Source: JBELHO01 sp042091375 (GTDB taxonomy: Bacteria > Pseudomonadota > Gammaproteobacteria > Enterobacterales > Alteromonadaceae). Taken from it: 64,000 nucleotides of DNA. Positions 43,504-53,159 of the stretch are shown here, piece after piece. The first letter of the stretch is position 1, and each line of letters starts with the position of its first letter. The DNA lies in assembly GCA_042091375.1 (NCBI GenBank), contig JBELHO010000004.1:80231-144230 (forward strand). The letters are read 5' to 3'. The notes beneath the pieces are model-generated. The model worked only from the letters and a program-made list of their open reading frames with translations, ran no database searches and had not been told where the DNA came from. A program made the translations under genes and the position numbers.

Positions 43504-45951
43504 ATGAATAAAGATTTTTCTAAGTATCAAACATTGGTTGACCAATTTGCTGGGCAAGTGTCAAACGCTGATTTTGAAGCGCGTTTTACAGTGGCAACTA
43601 AAAAATTATCAAAAAATGAACGATTCTTACTTAAAATGGAGTTAAAGCGCTTGGCATCTCCTTGTACTCGATTGATCGATCTTCGCGGTCACGTCGATGG
43701 TGATTGCCAATCCTTTGAACATCAGGGCAAAAACCATTTCCTCGATGATATTGCGATTAAAACTTTCGAACAGGCTATTTTAAAATACGGCGAATATACT
43801 TTTGGAGTTTACGAATTAGTGATGAACACCGAAAATAACTTTCGGGTGATGTATAAACAACAAAAATCACTAGCTAATAATAGCAAACGCGCTAAAACTT
43901 CTGACACATCAACTGATAAAACCCAGTATCCGGCTGAATTGTTCAATTATGGGCCTTATTACAAGCGTTGTGAAGAACGGATGAATTTCGCTATTTTAAT
44001 TCAAGTCTATACTCGCGACAATGACAGTCCCATTGAAGCGACCAGTTCAGATATCAGTAGCTCGGGTTGTAAATTTCGTTTCAACAAATTAGAAAAAATT
44101 GCGCTTAATCAGTTAATTAAAATACGATTTTGCGGTTTAGAAAATGAATTCCAATTTGATAAAACAGATGGTTTTAGCTACGAAATAAAAAATATCAAAG
44201 TCATTGGTGGTCTGCAACACATAGGTGTCGAAAGGTTCTACAAAACCGATAAAAAGCGCGATGGTTTACGACGCTTTCTCAGTGGTTTCATTCAAGGCAA
44301 TAAACGGCGCTATAAAGTTAACTTAGACAATAGCATTGAGGCGCTGCACTCTCGTGGATTTGAACAATTTAGCTTGCCAAAAGCCAATGAATTACCTATT
44401 TTTGTCGCTGAAACCAAAGGGGGATTACAGCCCCGTTATAGCTTAATTTGCCAGAATAACCAAAGCACCCACGATTATTGGCAGAACGAAAATAAACAGT
44501 GCTGTTTGCATTATTTGCTGACACCAGCGCGATTAACTCGCCTACAAAAAGCTAAAATTCTTGGTAAATCATTGTTAGTTTTTTGCTTTATTCACAGTAA
44601 TAAAGGAAAAAAATATTTTTATACCGCTGACCACATTCAGTTGCAAGAAGATGAGCAATTTAAAAAACAATTTTTGGGTTTTGCCGCATCGAAAGCCAGC
44701 TTTGCCATTTTCCAGTTGTCCGCCATCGATTTTAATGTCGAACACGCTGAACCTAATTTGACCATTGGTAACCTGTTAGCTACTCGCGATAAATATTTAA
44801 ATTTACCTTGCTCTAAAACCGTAAAACATTTGCTGGCAAAGCTAAGAATGATGGTCGCTGCATATCAGATAAACGATGACTCTATGACACAGTTTTATCG
44901 CTCATTGCCTCATCAAGATATCGATATTGCGAAATTAAAGCAATTTGTGCATAAAGCGCAAGCTCGTTTTGCCAAAATCGAAAGCATGAAAATTAATTAC
45001 AACGATCAACGCCAAGAATCGCGCTTTAGGTATACCACTCCTATTGCTGTGACCTTGAAAAAACAAGTATTTCAGGGTGTTTCTCATGATTTTTCTACCA
45101 ATGGCCTCAAGGCTGAGTTTGACCAATCGATGCCACTGGCACAAGGCGATATTGTTAACCTTACCTTTCCTGAATTACAAAAAATCACTTCATCATTCGA
45201 ATTGAAATCATTACCCTATGAAGTAATGCGCCTCAGCAATGAAAATACCATAGCGAGCTTAAGAGTCCACATTGAAAAACACCAACATATTGGTCGCGCG
45301 TTTTTCAAAGCATTGATCGAAAAAAATTCCAGTAAACTCTCCCGCGATGGCAATACCATTTCAACCCCAGGTTTGGCCAAAGCGTTGCGCAATATGTATA
45401 GTGCCAGTACCCCTAGTTTGTCGTTAATGATCCAAACCAGTGGTAGTCGCTATAAAATTAACACTATCACCAGTAACGGCGCAGAGTCGAAATTGTTAAA
45501 CTATTGCAAACAACTCAGTGATAATAAAGATTATTACAATTTGTATCCGCTGTTGAATAATTTGCAGGTGACCACTTTAATGAATAACTCACTAAAGCAA
45601 ATGAAAACTGATGATAGCCCGGTTACCGATACTATTTATCTTTCTATAGATATGGAAAAAAACACTGTTGATGAGGCGGTGATCACCCAGTTGGGATCAG
45701 CACTATCAACTCATAAATTAAGAAAAATGTTTATTGATAACGCCTTAAAGAAGTCTTGTTTTTTGTGTTTACAGTTCAAACTCTCTCGCGCTGATGAGCC
45801 GGACATGGAGCTGTTAAATCCCGAGTTAAGTTACATCAGCTCCTACGCTCTGCATCGCGGTAAACAGATAGAACAAAAATTATGGAGTGTGGTTGGCGTT
45901 ATTCAGGTTTTTGATATTACTCAAGAAGTACTTTTACGCCATCGCTTATAA
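43504..45951 (+). CDS. Large protein with two PilZ domains, probable c-di-GMP receptor
   Basis: 815 aa, no signal peptide or membrane helix. Two PilZ domains each keep both c-di-GMP motifs: the first has RCEER at 155-159 and DISSSG at 183-188; the second has RQESR at 503-507 and DFSTNG at 529-534. The N-terminal 150 residues, the middle (about 270-490) and the C-terminal region (about 600-815) have no domain I recognise. The complete RxxxR and DxSxxG pairs suggest two binding sites. A role in motility, adhesion or surface polysaccharide is usual for PilZ proteins but not shown here. It is preceded by a long non-coding region with a terminator and is convergent with serB. Confidence 0.85.
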   Translation: MNKDFSKYQTLVDQFAGQVSNADFEARFTVATKKLSKNERFLLKMELKRLASPCTRLIDLRGHVDGDCQSFEHQGKNHFLDDIAIKTFEQAILKYGEYTFGVYELVMNTENNFRVMYKQQKSLANNSKRAKTSDTSTDKTQYPAELFNYGPYYKRCEERMNFAILIQVYTRDNDSPIEATSSDISSSGCKFRFNKLEKIALNQLIKIRFCGLENEFQFDKTDGFSYEIKNIKVIGGLQHIGVERFYKTDKKRDGLRRFLSGFIQGNKRRYKVNLDNSIEALHSRGFEQFSLPKANELPIFVAETKGGLQPRYSLICQNNQSTHDYWQNENKQCCLHYLLTPARLTRLQKAKILGKSLLVFCFIHSNKGKKYFYTADHIQLQEDEQFKKQFLGFAASKASFAIFQLSAIDFNVEHAEPNLTIGNLLATRDKYLNLPCSKTVKHLLAKLRMMVAAYQINDDSMTQFYRSLPHQDIDIAKLKQFVHKAQARFAKIESMKINYNDQRQESRFRYTTPIAVTLKKQVFQGVSHDFSTNGLKAEFDQSMPLAQGDIVNLTFPELQKITSSFELKSLPYEVMRLSNENTIASLRVHIEKHQHIGRAFFKALIEKNSSKLSRDGNTISTPGLAKALRNMYSASTPSLSLMIQTSGSRYKINTITSNGAESKLLNYCKQLSDNKDYYNLYPLLNNLQVTTLMNNSLKQMKTDDSPVTDTIYLSIDMEKNTVDEAVITQLGSALSTHKLRKMFIDNALKKSCFLCLQFKLSRADEPDMELLNPELSYISSYALHRGKQIEQKLWSVVGVIQVFDITQEVLLRHRL

Positions 45952-45973
45952 TTGCCCAACAGATCATTGGCTA

Positions 45974-47038
45974 TTAGGCTAGCCAATGTAATAAACAATC
46001 CAGACCTGAATAATTGATAGCTGTATCAGCTTGTTTTTGCACTATGGGTTTAGCCTGAAAAGCAACCCCTAAATAGGCAGCAGACATCATCATTAAATCA
46101 TTGGCTCCATCGCCAATGGCTACGGTTTGCTGAACAGGTATTTGGTAGTCATTTGCCAGTGACAATAAGCAATCGGCTTTTGCTTTACCATCAACAATTT
46201 TTCCTAATACCTTACCGGTGAGCTGGCCATTATTTATGTCTAATACATTGGCTTCAATTGCGTCTAAGTTAAATTTTTGTTGTAAATGTTCAGCAAAGTA
46301 GGTGAAACCACCTGAGGCGATAGCAACTCGCCAGTGATGTTGTTGTAATTCATCAATGAGCTTCTCCAAGCCGTTCATCAATGGCAAGTTAGCCGCTACG
46401 TCGGCTAAAATAGTCGCGGGTGCATTGGCAAGCGTTGCTACCCTTTGATGTAAACTTTCACTGAAATCTAATTCACCTTGCATTGCGCGTTCAGTCAATG
46501 CGGCAACTTGTTCGCCAACGCCAGCTAATTTAGCTATTTCGTCAATACACTCTATGGTTATGGTCGTTGAATCCATATCCATTACCAGTATACCTGGAGA
46601 GCTGAGTTGTGGTGCTTTGTCAATTAACGCTGCATCTACCTTGAGGCGCAATGCTATAGCAGCTAAAGATTGACGGGCTTGCGATAGATCTTGGCACTGG
46701 ACAGAAAAACGATAGCTGATCCTACCTTGACGGTGAACAATATTATTGAGGGTGTTTAATGCAAGTTGACAGTGGTTAGTTATACTGTCAAGTTGCCTGA
46801 TAGTAAGTGTCGAGAAGACGACTAGTTCAATGGAACTGGTCGCTTTGCTGTGCATTGGTGTCGTGTTAATGCCATTACTAAAAGCTAATTGACAGCGTTG
46901 ATCAATAGCAAAAGACTCCGTTGATAAATCACAAACCAAGGGAAAAATAGCACCATTTTGCACAGTTGATATACATTGTTCTAGGGTTAAGTCGTCGATT
47001 TGTGTTTTTTCAATTTGCTGGACAATATTTTTATTCAC
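45974..47038 (-). CDS. serB: Phosphoserine phosphatase
   Basis: 354 aa. SerB performs the last step of serine synthesis. The HAD motif I is DMDST at 154-158, with both catalytic Asp residues; ERAMQGELDFSESLHQRV is the substrate-specificity block, ASGGFTYFAEHL is motif II and GDGANDLMMM is motif IV. The roughly 150-residue N-terminal region corresponds to the ACT-like part of E. coli SerB (322 aa), slightly enlarged. It is divergent from the SMP-like gene across 121 bp, the same pairing as serB with ytjB in E. coli. Confidence 0.94.
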   Translation of the reverse strand: MNKNIVQQIEKTQIDDLTLEQCISTVQNGAIFPLVCDLSTESFAIDQRCQLAFSNGINTTPMHSKATSSIELVVFSTLTIRQLDSITNHCQLALNTLNNIVHRQGRISYRFSVQCQDLSQARQSLAAIALRLKVDAALIDKAPQLSSPGILVMDMDSTTITIECIDEIAKLAGVGEQVAALTERAMQGELDFSESLHQRVATLANAPATILADVAANLPLMNGLEKLIDELQQHHWRVAIASGGFTYFAEHLQQKFNLDAIEANVLDINNGQLTGKVLGKIVDGKAKADCLLSLANDYQIPVQQTVAIGDGANDLMMMSAAYLGVAFQAKPIVQKQADTAINYSGLDCLLHWLA

Positions 47039-47159
47039 AGTGAACCTTTTCGGGTGATATTTTGAATGATGATATATATTTTTATTTATTTAAAATATTT
47101 TAAAATACAAGGAGAACGACTAAGATATAGATATCATCCACCCAGTTATTAAATGGTTT

Positions 47160-47771
47160 ATGAAGCATTACGAAATGTCTTTATACCCTAAGTTATCGCC
47201 GATTTATAATAAAATATTGCAATTAGCTATAGCGATTTTATTGATCATTGCTGTTTTGTATTTATGGACCTTAGCCAATAAGCGACATCAGCAAACATTA
47301 AATCAGCATTTTCATTTTATATCAAAGCAATACCTTAGCCAAATTGGCCAAGGCATTGCTGTTTTAAATGACAATAAAGACGATATATCGCGTTATATTA
47401 ATCAACTAGCCGAGAAAAGTTGGGTAAAGGACATTAGTTTTTACGACCATACCGGCCAGCTTATTTATCATTCAGCACAGCAGCAAAGTATTCAAGACTT
47501 GTTTGGTATTTCATTAATGCAAACTAATCTCAGTGACAGGTATGTGCCTTTTATTGAAGAGCTTCGTTTGCAAAAACTTGAGGGCTATATTCGTCTGACG
47601 GTAGAGCGCGATGCGCTTATTCAACAATTAAATGTCGCTGGCAATGATCAATATAGGTCTCTTGGCTTGATGCTGCTTATGTCTGGTGTTGTCGGTTTTT
47701 TATTGACTCGAGGTTTCAATCGTTTTAGTCGACAGGGATATCGCGTCGATACTAAAAAACCAACCGATTAG
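47160..47771 (+). CDS. SMP-family (YtjB/AhpA-like) membrane protein
   Basis: 203 aa with a membrane helix near the N-terminus (about 20-38) and a second near 166-180, leaving a roughly 125-residue periplasmic domain between. The domain has HFHFISKQYLSQIGQGIAVLNDN and WVKDISFYDHTGQLIYHS, resembling a small extracytoplasmic sensor fold and the family once called haemolysin-like virulence factor (SMP_2). The divergent pairing with serB supports this assignment. Molecular function is unknown to me. Confidence 0.75.
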   Translation: MKHYEMSLYPKLSPIYNKILQLAIAILLIIAVLYLWTLANKRHQQTLNQHFHFISKQYLSQIGQGIAVLNDNKDDISRYINQLAEKSWVKDISFYDHTGQLIYHSAQQQSIQDLFGISLMQTNLSDRYVPFIEELRLQKLEGYIRLTVERDALIQQLNVAGNDQYRSLGLMLLMSGVVGFLLTRGFNRFSRQGYRVDTKKPTD

Positions 47772-47840
47772 TTGCCGGTTTTGGCTCAGTTGCAACATTG
47801 GTCACAGTTTGTAGCAGTATGTCTGCACAATATTGTCAAT

Positions 47841-48653
47841 TCATTGTGCAATGGCATCACTTGTAGGTAAGTTTAACAGTTGCCGAATATTTTTATCGAT
47901 TGCTTCGCCAATCGCTTGTCTGGATTCGTTTCTTAATTCACAAAGGCGATTAAATATTGTTAAGATATTGGTTGGCTTATTAATTTTTCCTTGCTGCATA
48001 TACAAGGGCATAGCTGGGGCGTCTGTTTCTAACACAAAACTATTGATGGGTAAGCGCTGAATAGTCGCAATGGTTTTTGTTGCTCTAGGGTAAGTGCAGG
48101 TACCACCAATACCCAATTTAAACCCCAGATCTAAATAACTTTTGGCTTGTTGATAACTACCTGAAAATGCATGAATAATTCCTGCATTGTTGGGCCTGTG
48201 CTGTTTGATAAGCGCAATGATTTGCTGATGAGAGCCTTGATGGTGAACAACAATAGGCAAGTTGTATTGCTTGGCCAAATGCAGTTGAAAATCAAAAAAT
48301 TCTATCTGTTGTGGCAAATTATCGTATTTTTTTGCTATCACGCCATCAATACCGGTTTCGCCAATTGCAACGATCCGACTTTTATGAGTATTCACTAATG
48401 CTGATAATTCATCTAGATGATCGCTATTAAGTGATGCGAGAAACCAAGGGTGAATGCCTAAACAAGGATGAATAAAAAAATCTTGCTTGCTTTGTTTATC
48501 GCCGAGCATAAGTACTTTTTGCCAGTTATTGGGAGACACAGCAGGCACTATAAGTCTGTTGATGTCTAATGCCTGACATTGTTTGATCAAATCATCGCGA
48601 TCGTGATCAAATGCTGCAAAATCCAGATGACAATGGCTATCAGTATATTTCAC
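47841..48653 (-). CDS. TatD-family metal-dependent hydrolase (YjjV-like)
   Basis: 270 aa, normal for TatD DNases. Metal ligands are seen in order: TDSHCHLD (His7, His9), GETGID (Glu), VVHHQG (His), IHAFSG (His) and ETDAP (Asp). TatD relatives are TIM-barrel nucleases or phosphodiesterases; YjjV is the nearest E. coli type by recall, and the link to the serB region fits. It is convergent with the SMP-like gene. The exact substrate is uncertain. Confidence 0.88.
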   Translation of the reverse strand: MKYTDSHCHLDFAAFDHDRDDLIKQCQALDINRLIVPAVSPNNWQKVLMLGDKQSKQDFFIHPCLGIHPWFLASLNSDHLDELSALVNTHKSRIVAIGETGIDGVIAKKYDNLPQQIEFFDFQLHLAKQYNLPIVVHHQGSHQQIIALIKQHRPNNAGIIHAFSGSYQQAKSYLDLGFKLGIGGTCTYPRATKTIATIQRLPINSFVLETDAPAMPLYMQQGKINKPTNILTIFNRLCELRNESRQAIGEAIDKNIRQLLNLPTSDAIAQ

Positions 48654-49063
48654 TTGCTCATTTTATGTTGTTAGGGTTAAGTCAAAAGTAACAGCTGGTC
48701 ACTATTAGTCTACTTAGCGATCTTTGTTTACCTTAACACGGACAGTCACATTAATAAAAATATCTGTGGTGGTCGTGGAGGATTGTGTCATCACAACTGT
48801 CAATTAAATTAGCATATTGCCGATGAACTCAATCGATCCTTATAAAAGCCATCGCTTTATAATTATACTTATGTACAATTTTAGATATAGTATGGTAAAT
48901 AATGTACAATATAAAATGAACAAAACAGCCAACTACAACGTAATATAACTGAGCATTAAGTTAATGGTTTTAAATGTGAGAAAAATAACTTAATCATCGA
49001 AGTCAGATCAGCAATTGAGTTTAGCTTGAGTTTTATTAGTCAGTGGCAAAGAATGGACTGTAA
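48654..49063. promoter_or_regulatory. Spacer upstream of fecR with two ATGTACAAT direct repeats
   Basis: No sigma factor gene or other frame is present in these 410 bp. ATGTACAAT occurs at 48871-48879 and 48902-48910, 31 bp apart (about three helical turns), each with the palindromic core TGTACA. This spacing suits two regulator dimers bound to one face of the DNA. The binding protein is unknown. Confidence 0.45.
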
Positions 49064-50116
49064 ATGAACAAAATAACACAGTTTTATAGTAAAAGTGATA
49101 TTCAAGAGCAAGCTTGTTTATGGGTAACTCGCATCGACCGAGGTCTAACTGACACAGAGCGAAGTAAACTGTTCACTTGGATCGAACTCAGCAATAACCA
49201 TCAACTTGCATTATTTGAAGTTGCCTCTCATTGGGATAATTTATCTATTCTCGATGAATTGAATACTCTATTTCCATTAAACAGTGCAATACCGTCAGTC
49301 AAGCGCAAATGGCAAAATATTGCTCTGGTTGCCAGTATCGCTGTGTTCAGTATCATATTAACTGTTTTGGTTAATCGCAGTAACTTTTTTCCTGTCACTC
49401 AGACCAGCACTTTTGCTAACACAGCTAGCTATTCCACTAAAATAGGTGAACAAGCCAGATATTTATTATCAGATGGTTCAAGTGTTCAATTAAACACCAA
49501 TAGCCGTGTTGAAATTGACTTTTCTGCCAATTATCGAAAACTGACCTTGATCCGTGGCGAAGCCCGCTTTGATGTGGCTAAAGATATCAATAGACCTTTC
49601 ATAGTGTCCTCTGGAATGCAAAAGTTTACTGCTTTAGGCACAGTGTTTAATGTGCAAAAAAACAATCAAAACCACGTCGAATTATTGGTGACAGAGGGCA
49701 GGGTATTGCTTTCGAAAACAACGCCAACAAGCCAAGATATGATTTTGTCTATGTCAGCTGAACAACAAAGCTCATTAGGTGACGTGGTCACTTCAGGTCA
49801 AAAAGTTGTTGTCGATAAAAATACCATTTCAGCCATTGAGCAAATATCATTGGAATATATTCAACGCGATCTCGCTTGGCAACAAGGTATGTTAATATTT
49901 AACGGTGAACCGCTGAACAAAGCACTAGCTGAAGTGAATCGTTACAGTCAACAAAAAATAAAAATCGTCGATCCACAACTTGCCAATATACCTATCTCGG
50001 GTTACTTTACAACCAACAGTATTGACGAGTTAATTGCCGCATTAACGGCTAACTTTAATCTGGCTGTTACTCACATAGACGACAATACCATTGGTTTAAA
50101 AAGTAAGGTTAATTAG
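49064..50116 (+). CDS. FecR-family anti-sigma factor / transmembrane regulator
   Basis: 350 aa. The cytoplasmic N-terminal part (about 1-80) has the DUF4880-like EQACLWVTRIDRGLTDTERSKLFTWI; one membrane helix spans about 85-103; the periplasmic FecR domain follows (LLSDGSSVQLNTNSRVEIDF, RGEARFDVAKDINRPFIV, ALGTVFNV). The C-terminal DUF4974/STN-like region (about 272-345) includes LIFNGEPLNKALAEVNRYS and ISGYFTTNSIDELIAAL. FecR proteins relay a receptor signal to an ECF sigma factor. No sigma gene is adjacent; the TonB receptor at 50667 is the nearest partner. Confidence 0.88.
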   Translation: MNKITQFYSKSDIQEQACLWVTRIDRGLTDTERSKLFTWIELSNNHQLALFEVASHWDNLSILDELNTLFPLNSAIPSVKRKWQNIALVASIAVFSIILTVLVNRSNFFPVTQTSTFANTASYSTKIGEQARYLLSDGSSVQLNTNSRVEIDFSANYRKLTLIRGEARFDVAKDINRPFIVSSGMQKFTALGTVFNVQKNNQNHVELLVTEGRVLLSKTTPTSQDMILSMSAEQQSSLGDVVTSGQKVVVDKNTISAIEQISLEYIQRDLAWQQGMLIFNGEPLNKALAEVNRYSQQKIKIVDPQLANIPISGYFTTNSIDELIAALTANFNLAVTHIDDNTIGLKSKVN

Positions 50117-50161
50117 TTTGTCGACTGTAAAGGTTGAATATTACCTTTATGCCTTCTGGTT

Positions 50162-50201
50162 AAATAGGTCAATAGGTAAATAGGTCAATAGGTAAATAGA
50201 C
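50162..50201. repeat. 8 bp tandem repeat (x5) between fecR and the TonB receptor
   Basis: Five consecutive octamers alternate AAATAGGT and CAATAGGT, the last slightly changed (AAATAGAC). It lies 46 bp after the fecR stop. The alternation means a 16 bp higher-order unit. Confidence 0.9.
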
Positions 50202-50312
50202 CAATCACAGCAAGGTATAGTTTTTGGCCCATCCCACAAGTTCAGAGCTTTTTGCAGTGCCTCATTGCCGACAATTTTCGCCAAACAGTTATAGCCAATC
50301 AATCCAACTATA

Positions 50313-50354
50313 CCTTCATAACCATCCCTTCATAACCATCCCTTCATAACCATC
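50313..50354. repeat. 14 bp tandem repeat (x3) between fecR and the TonB receptor
   Basis: CCTTCATAACCATC is repeated three times without change and followed by a partial unit. With the 8 bp repeat upstream, it occupies part of the 550 bp non-coding spacer (50117-50666), in which I see no gene. Copy number may vary between strains. Confidence 0.92.
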
Positions 50355-50666
50355 CCTAAATGGCTATACCTGCATGACTATTGGTATGGCATGCAATCTC
50401 CTTTATTTCAATAAAGTTACCTACCTCAAAGCGACATTACTCTCAGTTATTGTTATCAGCCAAGCTTCGATGATAAAAAAATTAATTTTAATTTATATAG
50501 AGGATTTTACTTTGTCATTTGTTTGTACTTTTGTGCAGTTTAAAAAGCTGATCAACATAGTATGTGTAAAACAATAGCAAACACTGCTAATGGCTTAAAT
50601 GCAACAAGATATAAGTATCAATACTGATCAAACACATAAATTAAAAGGCGATAAAGGGATACAGTC

Positions 50667-53072
50667 ATGAACAAAAATTTAGCGATAAAATTAGCTATGT
50701 TACCAATAGTTTTAGGGGCGGCTAGTCAAACAGCATTGGCGCAAGAGGCTGCCAATACGGTAAATGTCAAAGAAGCAGAAATCGAACAAATAGCCATTAT
50801 TGGCTCGCGAAGTATGAAAGAGCGTTCTGTTGCTGATTCACCAGTGCCAGTCGATATACTTTCAGCCGATGATTTAAATGCGGTCGGTGGTACTGCCGAT
50901 ATGACTGATAATTTAAAAGCCTTGGTGCCGAGCTATACCGCGACCCCGGCTACCGGTGATGGCAGTGCTTTTGTAAGACCAACCTCATTACGAGGGACTG
51001 CATCGGACCAAACCTTAGTGTTGATCGACGGTAAAAGACGCCATAGATCGGCGTTGGTGCAATTTTTTGCGCCGGCGGCTGGTAATGGTGCACATGCTGC
51101 TGATATTGGAATGATCCCATCAATCGCTTTGAAACGTGTTGAAGTGTTGCGCGACGGCGCAGCATCGCAATATGGCTCAGATGCCATTGCTGGGGTGATC
51201 AACTTTGTCACTAAAGACGCTGCTGATGGTGGCTTGGTCAACTTGCAATATGGCCAGCACTATGACGGTGAGTCAAGTATGAAATTTGCCTTCAACAAAG
51301 GCTTACAGTTGGGTGAAGATGGGTTTGTTAATTTCAGTGTAGAGTATGTTGATAATGATGCGTTGTCACGTGGTGTGATTAGACCTGATGCACAAGCATT
51401 AATTGATTCGGGGGTGAGTGGTGTTGGCGCTGATTCTCCTTTTGGTGATGAGCCATTTACCCAAACATGGGGACGTCCAGAGACTGACGCCTTGCGCGCA
51501 TTTGTTAATGCTGGCATCGAGTTAGCTGGAGATAAATTGTTATACAGTCGTGTGAGCTATGCCGATACTTCAGGTCGTTATCGTTTTTTCTATCGAAATC
51601 CCGGACATTCTACCTTAACTACTCTAGGAGAGTTAGGCTTTACCGGCAAGCAAAGTGAAGTGGGCTTCACCCCTTTTCTCGATGGTGATCAAAGCGATCA
51701 CAGTATTGTGCTTGGTTTAGAAGGTGAGTTTGCAAATGAAACCACCTACGACATAAGCATCAGTAAAGGTGCAAATAAGCTAGATTACTTCTTATACAAT
51801 ACTATCAATGCGAGTTTGGGCTTAACTAGCGACTTACAAATACCGCAAATGGATTTTGATGTCGGTGGTTACCAGCAAGATGAACTCAATATTAATGCTG
51901 ATTTTTCAATGCCGATCAGCGATGACATCAACCTAGCATATGGTGCCGAATGGCGAGAAGAAACCTATACTGCTGTCGCTGGTGAAGCCAGCTCTTATGC
52001 CGGTGGTGGCTCTAGCGGTTTTAAAGGCATAACGCCGCAAGATGCCGGCGAGTATTCACGTGACAATTACGCGGTTTATGTGGACGTTGAGCACGATGTA
52101 ACCGATGAATTATTAATGCAATATGCGTTGCGATACGAAGATTTTTCTGACTTTGGTAGTACCGCTAATTGGAAAGTAGCCGGCAACTATAGTCTTACCG
52201 ATGATACCTCGTTTCGCGGTGCCATTTCCACTGGCTTCCATGCACCAACTCCAGGGCAGTCGAATGTAAGAACAACCATAACCACCTTTGATGGGGTGAC
52301 AGGTGCACAAATTGAAGAAGGTTTGATCCCCGCAACGGATCCAAGAGCTGTAGCCGCTGGTGGCCAAGCAATCAAAGAGGAAGAGTCTACTAATATCAGT
52401 ATAGGTGTGTCATCAAATTTAACAGATGATACCACCTTAACCTTAGACTTTTATCAAATAGCAGTTGACGATCGGATATACCGAACTGGCGACATAGCGC
52501 AACCAGATGGCAGTTCAATATCATTTTATACCAATGCGTTAGACGTAGAGCACAGTGGTTTTGACTTAGTATTATCGAGTCAAATTGATTGGAGTAACTC
52601 CTTGTCAACTGATGTTGCCTTTGCTTATGGCTACAACAAAATAGAGGTAGTCGACCAACGTTTAGTGAGTGGTATTCAACCGGTTTCAGATGGCACAGTA
52701 GAAGATATTGAGAATAACTTTCCCAATTCGCGTTTTGTGCTTACCACCAACACCGCATTCAATGATGATTGGAGTTTAATGCTCAGAGCCAATTACTATG
52801 GTGCTCACTATGATGAACGAGGCACTATTGGCGCAGCAGAAAACCCCAGTGCTGAAATAGGCGCTACTGTCTATGTTGATGCCGAGTTAAATTACCAGTT
52901 AAGTGACGACATCAACGTTAAATTGGGTTTCTCTAACCTGTTTGATTCATATATTGATGAGATTGATGCACCTAACGCCAATCGTCAAAGTGTTGGTTTG
53001 CAATACCCACGACGCAGTGCGGCCAATTACGAAGGCGGCAGTTGGTATTTAGGCCTGTCATATAACTTTTAA
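50667..53072 (+). CDS. TonB-dependent outer-membrane receptor
   Basis: 801 aa. Signal peptide MNKNLAIKLAMLPIVLGAASQTALA (cleavage near 25), TonB-box-like EIEQIAIIGSR, plug domain (about 50-180: SPVPVDILSADDL, LRGTASDQTLVLIDGKRRHRS, RVEVLRDGAASQYGSDAIAGVINFVTK) and a barrel ending SYNF with the terminal Phe. The plug is of the type widespread in marine Alteromonadales. It has no N-terminal STN domain, so classical FecA-type signalling to the upstream FecR is not obvious. AAAGGGAT precedes the start. The ligand is unknown. Confidence 0.92.
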   Translation: MNKNLAIKLAMLPIVLGAASQTALAQEAANTVNVKEAEIEQIAIIGSRSMKERSVADSPVPVDILSADDLNAVGGTADMTDNLKALVPSYTATPATGDGSAFVRPTSLRGTASDQTLVLIDGKRRHRSALVQFFAPAAGNGAHAADIGMIPSIALKRVEVLRDGAASQYGSDAIAGVINFVTKDAADGGLVNLQYGQHYDGESSMKFAFNKGLQLGEDGFVNFSVEYVDNDALSRGVIRPDAQALIDSGVSGVGADSPFGDEPFTQTWGRPETDALRAFVNAGIELAGDKLLYSRVSYADTSGRYRFFYRNPGHSTLTTLGELGFTGKQSEVGFTPFLDGDQSDHSIVLGLEGEFANETTYDISISKGANKLDYFLYNTINASLGLTSDLQIPQMDFDVGGYQQDELNINADFSMPISDDINLAYGAEWREETYTAVAGEASSYAGGGSSGFKGITPQDAGEYSRDNYAVYVDVEHDVTDELLMQYALRYEDFSDFGSTANWKVAGNYSLTDDTSFRGAISTGFHAPTPGQSNVRTTITTFDGVTGAQIEEGLIPATDPRAVAAGGQAIKEEESTNISIGVSSNLTDDTTLTLDFYQIAVDDRIYRTGDIAQPDGSSISFYTNALDVEHSGFDLVLSSQIDWSNSLSTDVAFAYGYNKIEVVDQRLVSGIQPVSDGTVEDIENNFPNSRFVLTTNTAFNDDWSLMLRANYYGAHYDERGTIGAAENPSAEIGATVYVDAELNYQLSDDINVKLGFSNLFDSYIDEIDAPNANRQSVGLQYPRRSAANYEGGSWYLGLSYNF

Positions 53073-53085
53073 TTGAATCCATACT

Positions 53086-53117
53086 AAAAGACCATGCGTT
53101 GTGCATGGTCTTTTTTT
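53086..53117 (+). terminator. Rho-independent terminator after the TonB receptor
   Basis: GACCATGC (53090-53097) pairs with GCATGGTC (53103-53110), extended by AAAA and TTTT, with seven T in all. It can serve argS in the opposite direction as well. Confidence 0.92.
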
Positions 53118-53159
53118 ATGGCTAATATATTTTATCTTTGTCGATGATACGCTGTATTG

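Noticed and set aside
50162..50354. CRISPR array
   Set aside because: The repeats are short, directly adjacent and lack unique spacers; no cas genes are present.
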